Below, one piece after another: positions 26,349 through 34,929 of a stretch of 64,000 bases of DNA. The stretch is from Sphingomonas sp. 8AM. Lineage in GTDB: Bacteria; Pseudomonadota; Alphaproteobacteria; Sphingomonadales; Sphingomonadaceae. Numbering within the stretch: position 1 is the stretch's first letter; each line of letters begins with the position of its first letter. A program made the position numbers and the translations under genes. Location of the stretch: NCBI RefSeq assembly GCF_902506455.1, contig NZ_LR733844.1:311133-375132 (forward strand), in the 5' to 3' direction. The notes under the pieces were generated by a model. That model was not told where the DNA came from. It did no database searches and saw nothing but the letters and a program-made list of their open reading frames with translations.

Positions 26349-27702
26349 GGCGCTGCGCCCGGACGACATCGTCGGCGCAGGGCTGTGCATCGGTTGCGGC
26401 GGGTGCGCGGCGGCGATGCGGATGGACCGCGACGGGCTGTGGAAGCCCGAAGCGGGCACGACCGGCGGCGCGGACTTCGCGTCGCAGTGTCCGTTTTCGC
26501 CCGCGGCTGCGAATGAGGATGTGCTGGCCGCCGAGCGATTTCCCGCCGCACCGGCACGCAGCGAGCTGCTCGGGCGGTTCGAATCGACGTGGGTCGGGCA
26601 TGTCGCGCAGCAGGCGTTCCGTGCCAACGGCAGTTCAGGCGGAATGGTCAGCTGGGTCGCTGCGGAATTGCTGCGCACCGGCGCGGTCGATGCGGTCGCG
26701 CATGTTGCGCCGGTCGCCGATCCGCAGACGGACGGGCGCTTTTTCACCTACCGCCTGTCGCACGATGCCGCCGAGATCGCGGGCGGGGCGAAATCGCGTT
26801 ATTATCCGGTCGAGCTGTCGGCGGTGATTGCGGCGATCCGTGCGACGCCGGGACGTTACGCCGTGGTGGCGGTGCCGTGCTTCATCAAGGCGCTCAACCT
26901 GTTGCGCCGCACCGATCCGGTGATCGGCGAGCGGGTGACGCATCTGCTGGGGCTGTTTTGCGGGCATCAGAAGAGCGCACGGCTGGTCGACAGTTTCGCG
27001 TGGCAGCTGGAGACACCGATCGCGCGGGTGCGCGCGGTCGACTACCGGATCAAGGATGCCAGTCGCCCGGCCAATTGGTATCGCGCGCACCTGACGCTCG
27101 ACGACGGCAGCGCGCGCGCCGAGGATTGGTGGCATCTGGCGGACGGCGACTGGGGGGCAGGGTTCTTCCAGAATCCGGCGTGTGACTGGTGCGACGATGT
27201 CGTCGCGGAAACCGCCGATGTCGCGTTCGGCGATGCGTGGGTGGAACCGTATTCGTCCGATGGGCGCGGGACCAATGTGGTGATCGCGCGCTCGCCGGAG
27301 ATCCATGCGATGATCGCGGGGGCGGCCGCGGACGGACGGCTGGCGCTGCGCGAAGTCGATGCGGCGTTCGTCGAGCAGACGCAGGCGGCGGGGTTCCGGC
27401 ACCGCCGCGAGGGGCTGGCGTACCGGCTGACGTGGCGACGCAGGGGCGATGCGGTGCGGCCGGTAAAGCGCGTCGCGCCCTCGGCGGCGCTGCCGGTGCG
27501 GCGCAAGCTGGTCTATCGGCTGCGGCACATGATCGCCCGTGAGAGCCACCGGATCGCGCGTGCCGCGCTGCGGACCGGGCGACCGGGGCTCTATACGACG
27601 TGGGCGCGCAAGGTGCTGGCCGTATATCGCGCGGTCGCGTGGTCGCACGGGCGGCTGGGCGCGTGGGTGGACCGCGTGCTGCCGGATCGTCGCGCGCAAT
27701 AA
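26341..27702 (+). CDS. FrhB-like iron-sulfur flavoprotein (F420 hydrogenase beta-subunit family)
   Basis: A 453-residue protein with an N-terminal CIGCGGC cluster motif plus a later Cys-Pro (SQCPF), giving the ligands for one 4Fe-4S cluster. GSSGGMVSWVAAELL and VAVPCFIKALNLL then follow the FrhB pattern. A second Cys set (NPACDWCDD) leads into AFGDAW, typical of FrhB. The C-terminal 100 residues are basic and helical. TTG 26341 overlaps the pyruvyltransferase stop. Relatives are reductases using flavin and FeS; here the coupling suggests a redox step in EPS decoration, which is an inference. Confidence 0.8.
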   Translation: MAEALRPDDIVGAGLCIGCGGCAAAMRMDRDGLWKPEAGTTGGADFASQCPFSPAAANEDVLAAERFPAAPARSELLGRFESTWVGHVAQQAFRANGSSGGMVSWVAAELLRTGAVDAVAHVAPVADPQTDGRFFTYRLSHDAAEIAGGAKSRYYPVELSAVIAAIRATPGRYAVVAVPCFIKALNLLRRTDPVIGERVTHLLGLFCGHQKSARLVDSFAWQLETPIARVRAVDYRIKDASRPANWYRAHLTLDDGSARAEDWWHLADGDWGAGFFQNPACDWCDDVVAETADVAFGDAWVEPYSSDGRGTNVVIARSPEIHAMIAGAAADGRLALREVDAAFVEQTQAAGFRHRREGLAYRLTWRRRGDAVRPVKRVAPSAALPVRRKLVYRLRHMIARESHRIARAALRTGRPGLYTTWARKVLAVYRAVAWSHGRLGAWVDRVLPDRRAQ

Positions 27703-27711
27703 CGCAAGGGT

Positions 27712-27741
27712 CCTCGCCCCGGATGCGGCCCCGGGACGAGG
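27712..27741. terminator. Hairpin between convergent genes
   Basis: CCTCGCCCCGG and CCCCGGGACGAGG pair over about 11 bases with one G-T type mismatch. They lie 10 bases after one stop (27702) and 10 bases before the other (27751), so they can serve both strands. No clear T run is present. Confidence 0.5.
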
Positions 27742-27750
27742 GCGGGTGCC

Positions 27751-29241
27751 TTACACCAGCGCGCGCGGCATCGGCTTGCGGCGCCGGCGCATTGCGGCGC
27801 CGACCACGCCGAAGCCGGCGAGCATCATCGCCCAGGTCTTCGGCTCGGGCACCGCGCCCGTCAGTTTGGCATATTCGGCGGCGCTGACCTTGAAGCTGTA
27901 GACCATGTTCGGGATCAGCGTCTTGCCTTTAGGGCAGGACGCACCGAGCTTGACCTCCGCGCTGCCGCCCTTGCCCGCCAGGCCGCCGGTGCAGACGTCG
28001 AACTGCTCGCCGCTGCCCGACTGGGTGACCGAATAATCGTTGTCGGTGACGACGATCAGCGAATAGCTGCCGTCCGGCAGCCGCGGACCGAACGAAAAGC
28101 CCTCGATCTTCTCGGGCACCGGATAGCCCGCCGCCGTCAGCGCGGCGGCGATGTCGAGGAACGGAGTCTGGCTCTTGGCGACGGGGGTGACGCCGTCGGG
28201 CAGGGTGTTGGTGCCCGCAAGGCTGATGTCCTTGACGTCGGTGGCGTTGGTCAGGTCGATCTCATAGACGCGCTTGTCGCCGACCTGCTTCTTGCCGTTG
28301 GGATCGTCCACGCCGAAGCCGCGATTGTCGCGTTCCAGCACCAGCAGCTTGTTGTCGCCAACCGCCTGCAGCGACGAAACACCGATCGAGCGGCCCTGCT
28401 TGTCGGCGTCGAACTGGTTCTTGGTCAGCCCGGCGTTGATCGCGTCGACCGAATCGAGTTGATAGACATATTGCCTGGTCTGCTTGCCGGTCGCGACGTC
28501 GAATTCGACGATGCGGGTGTTGCGGCTGTAGACGCCGTTCGCCGAGCCGTCGGGCGCACGACCTTCGTTGACCAGTGGGTCCTGCAGGATCGCATAGGCG
28601 GTCTTGCCGTCCTTGCTGACGGTCAGACCTTCGAAGCCGCGATTGTCCTGCCGCCCGCTGACGATCGTGCCCGCACCGCCGACGTAATCGACGCCGCCGG
28701 TGCCATCGTGCGGCACGAGGTTGGACGGGACCTCGAACGCGCGCACGAACTGGCCATCGGTGCGGAATTCGAGGACCGACGGACCATATTCGTCGGAGAC
28801 GAGGAAATTGCCGTTGGGCAGCCGCGCCAGCCCTTCGGGATCGAGCGAGCGGCCGAGCTCGGCGACACTGCCATTCAGCAGCTGCGGATTCAGGCCGTTA
28901 TAATTGTTGGCACCGTCATGATAGAGAACCGTGTTGGTCAGCGTGAAGCCGTTGATCTTCCCGCCGGTGTCGATGTCGAGCGTGAAGCCCTGCATCCGCG
29001 GGGTGTAGGACAGGACGCCGCCGCCAGGCCCGCGATCGGTGGTGGCCCAGAACGTGCCGGTGCTGGCGTCGTAGCTGAGGTCCGACCCAAACCCGCCGAG
29101 GCGGTTGTCGCCGGTGTTAGGAAGGCCCGACAGGTCGGGGCCGTTGGGCACGGAGAAAGACGAGATGAGCGTGACGGCGCCGGCCGACAGCGGGGTCACG
29201 GCAGCGACGGCGGTGGCGGCGAGCAGGGCAACGGGGCGCAT
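27751..29241 (-). CDS. Esterase-like/phytase-family protein with PEPxxWA sorting signal
   Basis: A 496-residue secreted protein: a signal peptide ends near LSAGA, and the body looks like the esterase-like domain of the phytase-like beta-propeller family (SLDPEGLARLPNG, NRGFEGLTVSKDG, VPEKIEGFSFGP). The C-terminus is a sorting signal: VPEPKTWAMMLAGFG, a hydrophobic stretch and RRRRK. That is the PEPxxWA-CTERM form cut by exosortases, and an exosortase gene lies at 59770 in this window. The natural substrate of the enzyme domain is unknown. An AGGAG site precedes the ATG. Confidence 0.85.
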   Translation of the reverse strand: MRPVALLAATAVAAVTPLSAGAVTLISSFSVPNGPDLSGLPNTGDNRLGGFGSDLSYDASTGTFWATTDRGPGGGVLSYTPRMQGFTLDIDTGGKINGFTLTNTVLYHDGANNYNGLNPQLLNGSVAELGRSLDPEGLARLPNGNFLVSDEYGPSVLEFRTDGQFVRAFEVPSNLVPHDGTGGVDYVGGAGTIVSGRQDNRGFEGLTVSKDGKTAYAILQDPLVNEGRAPDGSANGVYSRNTRIVEFDVATGKQTRQYVYQLDSVDAINAGLTKNQFDADKQGRSIGVSSLQAVGDNKLLVLERDNRGFGVDDPNGKKQVGDKRVYEIDLTNATDVKDISLAGTNTLPDGVTPVAKSQTPFLDIAAALTAAGYPVPEKIEGFSFGPRLPDGSYSLIVVTDNDYSVTQSGSGEQFDVCTGGLAGKGGSAEVKLGASCPKGKTLIPNMVYSFKVSAAEYAKLTGAVPEPKTWAMMLAGFGVVGAAMRRRRKPMPRALV

Positions 29242-29352
29242 AGGGTTAATCTCCTGTTAACCGTGCGCCTGGCGGCTCGCTGTTACGCGGTCGTGACGTT
29301 TGCGGGACGGTATCGCGACAGTGGCGCCCCGTCCCGAATTGGGGCGCGTGGG

Positions 29353-31026
29353 TCACTTCACCGCTTGTAGATGCTCCGCCAGCCGCAGCGTCTGCGCGAG
29401 CAAGGTCAACGTCGGATTGGCGAAACTGGAGGTCGGGAAGCTCGCTGCGCCAGCGATGAACACGCCTCGGGTCCCGAACAGCTCGGCATTGGCATCGCAG
29501 ACGCCGTCTGCCGCGCTGTCGGCCATGCGTGCGGTGCCGATATGATGGCCGCCGACCGGCACGGGATGATCGCTCCACGCCTGCGCCTCGTCGTCGGTCA
29601 GGGTGATCGTCGCGGCCCCGCTGCGGTTCACCGCCGCCGCGATCACGCGCACGCCCGCGATCATCCGCGCGCGATCCGCCGCCGTGCAGCGCCAGTCGAT
29701 GATCGCGCGGCGCAGGCCGGCGGCGTCGCGCTCGGTGCCGAGCATCACGCGGCTGTCGCGGTGCGGCTCCTGCTCGCCGTTGAGGTCGAGCGGGTAGACG
29801 CCGCCCGGCTCGGCGAGCAGCACGCTGGGCAGCTTGCGCTTGGCGAGGATGCGGCGACGCGTCCAGTCGAGCGCGAACCCCGCCAGTCGCGGCGATCCGA
29901 GCAGCACGTTGCGGAAATGCGCAGCATGGAACGACGCCGAGGAGCCGCCGCGCTGCGCGCGCGCGTCATGCTCCAGCGCGGTCATCTTGCGCGCATATTC
30001 GGGGACGATCATGTTCTTGGCGAGGTACATCGCCGATAGCACCGGATGACGGTGCGCCGGGTCGACGATGCTGGGGTGCGCGGGCCGCAGCACCATGTTC
30101 GCGAGCCGCTCACGCCGCTGCGCCTCCGGCGACAGCCAGAGATAGCGGCGGCAATAGATGCCGTCGTGCGAGCGGAAATAATCGAAGCGGTCGTGCCCGG
30201 CTGGCGGGTGGAAGGCCATCGTGCCGAGCGTGCCCTCCAAATGGCATTGGTAATAGCGTCCGACCAGATCGTGCTCGTTGCCGAGCCCGCAGGCGCGCGC
30301 CTCGTCGCTGGCGAGCAGCAGCCGCGCGGTCTCGATCCCGCCCGCCGCGATCACGACGCGGGATGCGGCGATCGTCACCTTCGCGCCATCGGGCAGGCGG
30401 AGGCGGACGCCGCTGGCGATCGCGCCGTCGCTGGTGGTGAGGATCTGGTCGACGGGCGCGTTGGTCAGGACGCGCAGCCGTGGCGCGGCCTCGAGCCGCT
30501 TGCGATACCAGCCGCCGAAATCGGTCGGGTGGCTGAAACGCTCGACGCGCTCGGTGATCGCATCGTCGCCGGTGCCGGGGAGGGCGGGGTCGGCCTCGCG
30601 CGGGTCGGCGGCGGCGGCGATGACGTCGAGCGCACCCGCCTCGGCGAGCGCCATCGCCTGCGGATAGAAGCGCGCGATCTCGTCATGCGCGATCGGCCAG
30701 CGCGCGGCGGGCATCCAGTCGCGTGTTTCGAAGTCGATCGGATCAAACGGGATGCAGCGCCCGCCCCATACCGCGCTGGTACCGCCGAACTGGCGGCGGC
30801 GGTACATCTCGCCGGGCGAGTGGGAGGCGGGGGAGACCGATTGCGCGCGCAGGAAGTCCTGCCCGGCCTTGTCGAATTTGTCGCCGCCGGCCTCGACCAG
30901 CACGACGTCCCAGCCGGCGTCCGCCAGCGTCAGCGCCAGCGTGATCCCGGCCGGGCCGGCGCCGACGATCACCAGATCGGCCTCAATCCGCGCGGCCAAC
31001 GCGGCGCGGCGTGCGTCGACGATCAT
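29353..31026 (-). CDS. GMC-family FAD oxidoreductase
   Basis: A 557-residue flavoprotein of the glucose-methanol-choline oxidoreductase type. The FAD-binding GAGPAGITLA motif is near residue 20, GGTSAVWGGRCIPFD follows, and HIGTARM near the end is the conserved C-terminal segment. No signal peptide is seen. Such enzymes oxidise alcohols or sugars. The ATG overlaps the aldo/keto reductase stop (ATGA), making it the last gene of the eight-gene EPS operon. A sugar-modifying role is an inference. Confidence 0.85.
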   Translation of the reverse strand: MIVDARRAALAARIEADLVIVGAGPAGITLALTLADAGWDVVLVEAGGDKFDKAGQDFLRAQSVSPASHSPGEMYRRRQFGGTSAVWGGRCIPFDPIDFETRDWMPAARWPIAHDEIARFYPQAMALAEAGALDVIAAAADPREADPALPGTGDDAITERVERFSHPTDFGGWYRKRLEAAPRLRVLTNAPVDQILTTSDGAIASGVRLRLPDGAKVTIAASRVVIAAGGIETARLLLASDEARACGLGNEHDLVGRYYQCHLEGTLGTMAFHPPAGHDRFDYFRSHDGIYCRRYLWLSPEAQRRERLANMVLRPAHPSIVDPAHRHPVLSAMYLAKNMIVPEYARKMTALEHDARAQRGGSSASFHAAHFRNVLLGSPRLAGFALDWTRRRILAKRKLPSVLLAEPGGVYPLDLNGEQEPHRDSRVMLGTERDAAGLRRAIIDWRCTAADRARMIAGVRVIAAAVNRSGAATITLTDDEAQAWSDHPVPVGGHHIGTARMADSAADGVCDANAELFGTRGVFIAGAASFPTSSFANPTLTLLAQTLRLAEHLQAVK

Positions 31027-31835
31027 CGTGCCGACCCGCGCGCGATCGCGGCCAGTGCGCGCAGATGCTCGGGCTTGCCGGTGCCGACCACGGTGCAGTC
31101 GACGGCGGGATGCGCGATTGCGCGCGCCACCGCCTGCGCCGGGGTGAGGCCGGGTTGCAGCGTCACCACCTCGCGCGCGAGCACCAGATGCCCGCGTGCG
31201 CGGATCAGATCGGCGCGCTTGCCGAGCGCGGTGAGTACGTCCCACGGCAGCTCCAGCACGTCATAGCCGGGCTGGTCGAGCGCGGCGTCGAGCGTGGCGA
31301 GATCGTCGCACGACACGCCGATGCGTAAGGCCTTGCCGCTCGCGCGCGCCGCGACGAGCGCCAGTGCCAGCTCGGCGTCGGCGGCGACATGCGCCGGCGG
31401 GCTGTGGAGCAGGAACGCCTCGACGCGATCGGTGCGCAGCCGCTTCAGCGACGCCTCGAGGCTGGCGACGATCACGCGCGGGCGCCAGTCCGCGCTGATC
31501 GCATCGGCGCGCTGCGCGGTGACCGCGTTGCCCGCGCCGCCACGCCGCGCGAGCACCGCGCGGATCAGCGGCTTGGCGGTGCGCAGCAGCCGGTATTTGG
31601 CGGAGAAGGTCTGCCCGCCCTTGGTGACGACGAACGCCGCGTCGCGCCGCCCGGCGATCGCGCGGCCGATGATCCGCTCGCTGTCGCCCTGACCATAGAT
31701 GCTTGCGGTATCGAGCACGGTGACGCCGAGGTCGAGCGCGGTGCGCACCAGCCGTTCGCTGTCGGCGGCGGGGGCGGGGTTCGCGAAGGAGCCGAACTTG
31801 CTGCCACCGAGCCCGAGGCGTGAGACGGCGGTCAC
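31023..31835 (-). CDS. Aldo/keto reductase family protein
   Basis: A 270-residue TIM-barrel NAD(P)H oxidoreductase. The catalytic set is seen as VLDTASIYG (Asp, Tyr), VVTKGG (Lys) and FLLHSP (His); the C-terminal VVGTGKPEHL segment binds the cofactor phosphate in the family. The GTG start gives a GTGA overlap with the GH16 gene; its own stop overlaps the GMC oxidoreductase. It lacks some of the usual C-terminal helix length. It may reduce a keto-sugar made by its neighbour, but this is speculation. Confidence 0.85.
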   Translation of the reverse strand: MTAVSRLGLGGSKFGSFANPAPAADSERLVRTALDLGVTVLDTASIYGQGDSERIIGRAIAGRRDAAFVVTKGGQTFSAKYRLLRTAKPLIRAVLARRGGAGNAVTAQRADAISADWRPRVIVASLEASLKRLRTDRVEAFLLHSPPAHVAADAELALALVAARASGKALRIGVSCDDLATLDAALDQPGYDVLELPWDVLTALGKRADLIRARGHLVLAREVVTLQPGLTPAQAVARAIAHPAVDCTVVGTGKPEHLRALAAIARGSAR

Positions 31836-32710
31836 TTGCCCGCGATCCGGTACGCGCGCACCCAGTCGATCTTCATTCGCGCCGGCCACTTCTGATCGCC
31901 GCGCGGCGCGCCGGGCCAGTTGCCGCCGATCGCGAGATTGAGGAGCAGGTAGAGTGGCTGGTGATAATCCTTGTTCGGGACGCGCCGCACGGGCCGGTCG
32001 TCGAAATACCAGACCAGCTCCTTGGGCGTCACCATCATCCCGTAGGTATGGAATTGCGACAGATCGGTTCCGCTCGCCCACGGCATCCCGTCGCCCTTCT
32101 TCTGATTGTTCGGCAGGTTCGGGAAATAGGTGAAATAGAGTTTGCCGGGCTCGCCGATCGATTCGAAGATGTCGATCTCGGTCGGTCCGGGCTGCTGCTG
32201 CTTGCCATCCTGCACCGCCGGCACCGGGAGCAGCCAGAACGCCGGCCAGATGCCCTTGCCTGACGGGAAGGCGATCCGCGCCTCGACATAGCCGTAGGTA
32301 AAGTGGAACGACCGCTCGGTGGTGATGAGCCCCGACAGGTACGGCAGGTGGTTGGTGGCCGGATCGGCGCGATACGGGTTGGGACGCGCGGCGATCGTCA
32401 GCACGCCCGGCTTCCATTCAAAGGCGGACATGCCCTCGGCAGGATCGCCATAATATTCCAGCTCGCCATTGGGGACGAGCGTGCGTGGCTCCCAACCCTT
32501 GTCGGCGCGGGTCGGCTGGACGCCGAACCAGTAATTGGTCTTCCAGCGGCCGCGCGGATTCTTCTCGGCGTGCCAGAAATCGGGCGCGCGGTCGAACTCG
32601 TCGGCGAAAGCCGGGCGCAGCCGCGAGCGGTCGAGCGTGCCGCGCCGCTCGGGGGTGGCGGACCAGCCGGCCCAGACCGCCGCCGCAAGCAGCGCCATGC
32701 GCGCGATCAT
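31832..32710 (-). CDS. GH16-family endo-glycanase, secreted
   Basis: A 292-residue glycoside hydrolase of family 16 with an N-terminal hydrophobic signal segment. The active site EIDIFE carries both catalytic Glu residues and the helper Asp. The fold is a concanavalin-like beta-sandwich, and HFTYGYVEARIAFPSGKGIWPAFWL is typical (given here as a region, 32238-32315). ExoK-like relatives shorten their own EPS, and this location inside the EPS operon fits that role. The start at 32710 is set by an ATGA overlap with the glycosyltransferase stop. Confidence 0.88.
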   Translation of the reverse strand: MIARMALLAAAVWAGWSATPERRGTLDRSRLRPAFADEFDRAPDFWHAEKNPRGRWKTNYWFGVQPTRADKGWEPRTLVPNGELEYYGDPAEGMSAFEWKPGVLTIAARPNPYRADPATNHLPYLSGLITTERSFHFTYGYVEARIAFPSGKGIWPAFWLLPVPAVQDGKQQQPGPTEIDIFESIGEPGKLYFTYFPNLPNNQKKGDGMPWASGTDLSQFHTYGMMVTPKELVWYFDDRPVRRVPNKDYHQPLYLLLNLAIGGNWPGAPRGDQKWPARMKIDWVRAYRIAGK

Positions 32711-33600
32711 TTCCACACCGATCCGCCGCATTCGCGGATATAGGCGGCGGTCTGGCGCGAGATCGCCTTGCGCTGCGGCCGATCATCGCGTTTGCGCCAG
32801 TCGAGGAACTTGCGCACCGCGCCGCTGACGCTCGCCTGACCGCGCTGTCGCATCAGCAGATAGGGCGTGAAGAGCGCGGCGTTCACCAGCACCTCCGGGA
32901 AAGGCATCCGCAGATAGCTGATGATATATTTGTTCGCCAGCCGCTGCGTCTGCACGCGTTTCTTCGCGTCGCGGCCGTCGGGGTGCTCCAGCTCCTCGCA
33001 ACTGATCGCGGGATCGTAGCGGATCCGCCAGCCGGCATCGATGATCCGGTACGACAGCTCGATTTCCTCCAGCCCGTAGAAGAAGTCGGGCAGGAAGCCG
33101 CCGACCTCGCGCAGGCAGGCGGTGCGGAATGCGACGCACCCGCCGACGAAGCGGAAGGTGAGGAACGGCTGCGTGAGATCGACGTCCTTGCGGGTGTGCG
33201 GGATCAGGTCGACGCGGCGGCGGGTCTCGCCGCGGACGTGCTTGCGCACGGTGATCGCGCCGAGGCGATCGTCCTCGCCGAAGCGCGCGGCGAACAGGTC
33301 GAGCATCGCCGGCGTCTCGACCAGCACGTCGTCGTCGAGCAGCACGATATACTCGCCCCGCGCGGCGTCGAAGCCGTCGTTGCGGGCGTGGACGCCCTTG
33401 TTGTTGCCGGAGAACAGATACTGGCGGTTGAGAAAGCGATCGAGCAGCGCCTCACGCGTGCCGCGCTCGACATTGTTGTCGACGAGGATCAGTTCGTAAT
33501 CGTCGCGCGCGCCGAGGCAATCATGGAGCCGGGTCAGCGTGTCGGCGAGGATCTGGTCGCGGGCATAGGTGAGCACCACGACGGAAAAGCGGATCGTCAT
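32707..33600 (-). CDS. Glycosyltransferase family 2
   Basis: A 297-residue cytosolic or membrane-associated GT-A enzyme. SVVVLTYARDQIL opens the nucleotide-sugar fold, YIVLLDDDVLV holds the metal-binding DDD motif, and FVGGCVAFRTACLREVGGF plus FYGLEEIELSYR give the acceptor region and catalytic base. The donor and linkage cannot be read. It overlaps the flippase gene upstream and the GH16 gene downstream by four bases each. Confidence 0.88.
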   Translation of the reverse strand: MTIRFSVVVLTYARDQILADTLTRLHDCLGARDDYELILVDNNVERGTREALLDRFLNRQYLFSGNNKGVHARNDGFDAARGEYIVLLDDDVLVETPAMLDLFAARFGEDDRLGAITVRKHVRGETRRRVDLIPHTRKDVDLTQPFLTFRFVGGCVAFRTACLREVGGFLPDFFYGLEEIELSYRIIDAGWRIRYDPAISCEELEHPDGRDAKKRVQTQRLANKYIISYLRMPFPEVLVNAALFTPYLLMRQRGQASVSGAVRKFLDWRKRDDRPQRKAISRQTAAYIRECGGSVWK

Positions 33601-34895
33601 GCCGATGGCTCCGAAAGCGCGAGGCGGTTGAGGGCGTGACGCTCCGCGATGGTGAGCAACACGATATTGGCGAGCTGACTGACCGCGATCGCGATCGCCA
33701 TGCCGGCGATGCCGTGCGGGATCGCGAGCACCAGTGCGGCGAGCGTGACCAGCGCGGTGGCGGCGCGGGTGACGAACATCGTACGGCTGGCGCGCAGCAC
33801 GATCAGCAACGTCTCCGACGGCTGGTTCAGGCAGAACAGGAAGAAGGCGGCGCACAGCAGCTGCACGTTCTGTTCGACCCCGGCGTACTGGCCGTGGAAG
33901 ACGAGCGCGATCAGCGGGTGCGCGAACAGTGCGACCAGCGCGAGATAGCCCCCGGTCAGCACGATCAGCGTGCGACGCGTGTTGCCGATCGCGCGGCGCA
34001 GTCCTGGTCCGCCATCTTTCGCGAGCGCCGCGGCGGCGCGCGGCTTGTCGGTCGAGTCGATCGCCGAGACGATGCTGACCGCCGGGTTGGTGAGCGTGCG
34101 CGCCGCGGTGAACACCGCCGCCGCACCTGGCCCGAGCAGCGCGCCGATCAGGATTACGACGGTTGCGGTGCTGTAGACGGTGTAGGGGAAGATGTTGAGC
34201 GCGAGCCAGCCCGCGAAGCGGCCATGCGGTGCGAAGCGCCGCCACGCGCGCGTTGCGGCCGGGGCGGCGGGGCGGAGCAGCAGGAGCGCGAACAAGGTCG
34301 CGAGTGTCGCGGACACGCCCCATGCCAGCGCACCGGCGACGGCATCCGGGCGGATCGTCGCGGCGACGAGCGCGCCGCCGATCAGCACGACGAAGAACAG
34401 CGCCGAGACGAGCGCCGCCAGCCAGGCGCGTTCCTGTTTGTAGAACCAGCGGCGGACGAAATCCGCGGCGAGCAGCGGCGGGGTGATCCCCGCGCCGAGC
34501 AGCAGCGGCTCGGCGAGCCAGCGTTGCGCGGGCAGCGCGACCTGCACCAGCGCCGCAATCGCGACCAGCCCGACCGCGAGCACGAGCGCGGCGGCGACGT
34601 TCAGCCACCACCAGTCGGAATGGTAGCGCCGGTCGTCAGTGGCGTCGCCATGCTCGCGATGCTCGGTGACGTACGGCAGGGTGATGAGCGAGCGGTGGAA
34701 GCCCGCGACGAAATAATAAGCGCCGATCGCAACGCCGACGGCGCCGAACGCATCCGGTGCGAGGTGGCGGCCGAGGATCGCGCTGGCGGCGATGCTCCCC
34801 AACCCCTGAAACCCCTGGTCGGCCAGCGCGAACAGTCGCGCCAGCCGCCGGTCGCGGAGCCGCCCGGTCAGGCTCTGGAGAGGAAAAGAGGCCAT
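33597..34895 (-). CDS. Wzx-type polysaccharide flippase (MOP superfamily)
   Basis: A 432-residue inner-membrane protein with about 12 hydrophobic segments. FVAGFHRSLITLPYV in the first third and the hydrophobic pairs that follow resemble MATE-like Wzx transporters, which flip polyprenyl-linked repeat units to the periplasm. It is the first of two flippase-like genes in the window (the other at 41496). It begins 34 bases after the autokinase stop and overlaps the next gene, so it belongs to the EPS operon. Confidence 0.8.
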   Translation of the reverse strand: MASFPLQSLTGRLRDRRLARLFALADQGFQGLGSIAASAILGRHLAPDAFGAVGVAIGAYYFVAGFHRSLITLPYVTEHREHGDATDDRRYHSDWWWLNVAAALVLAVGLVAIAALVQVALPAQRWLAEPLLLGAGITPPLLAADFVRRWFYKQERAWLAALVSALFFVVLIGGALVAATIRPDAVAGALAWGVSATLATLFALLLLRPAAPAATRAWRRFAPHGRFAGWLALNIFPYTVYSTATVVILIGALLGPGAAAVFTAARTLTNPAVSIVSAIDSTDKPRAAAALAKDGGPGLRRAIGNTRRTLIVLTGGYLALVALFAHPLIALVFHGQYAGVEQNVQLLCAAFFLFCLNQPSETLLIVLRASRTMFVTRAATALVTLAALVLAIPHGIAGMAIAIAVSQLANIVLLTIAERHALNRLALSEPSA

Positions 34896-34929
34896 CGGGC
34901 GGCGCGCTGCTGATCCGGTCGCGACCGGA

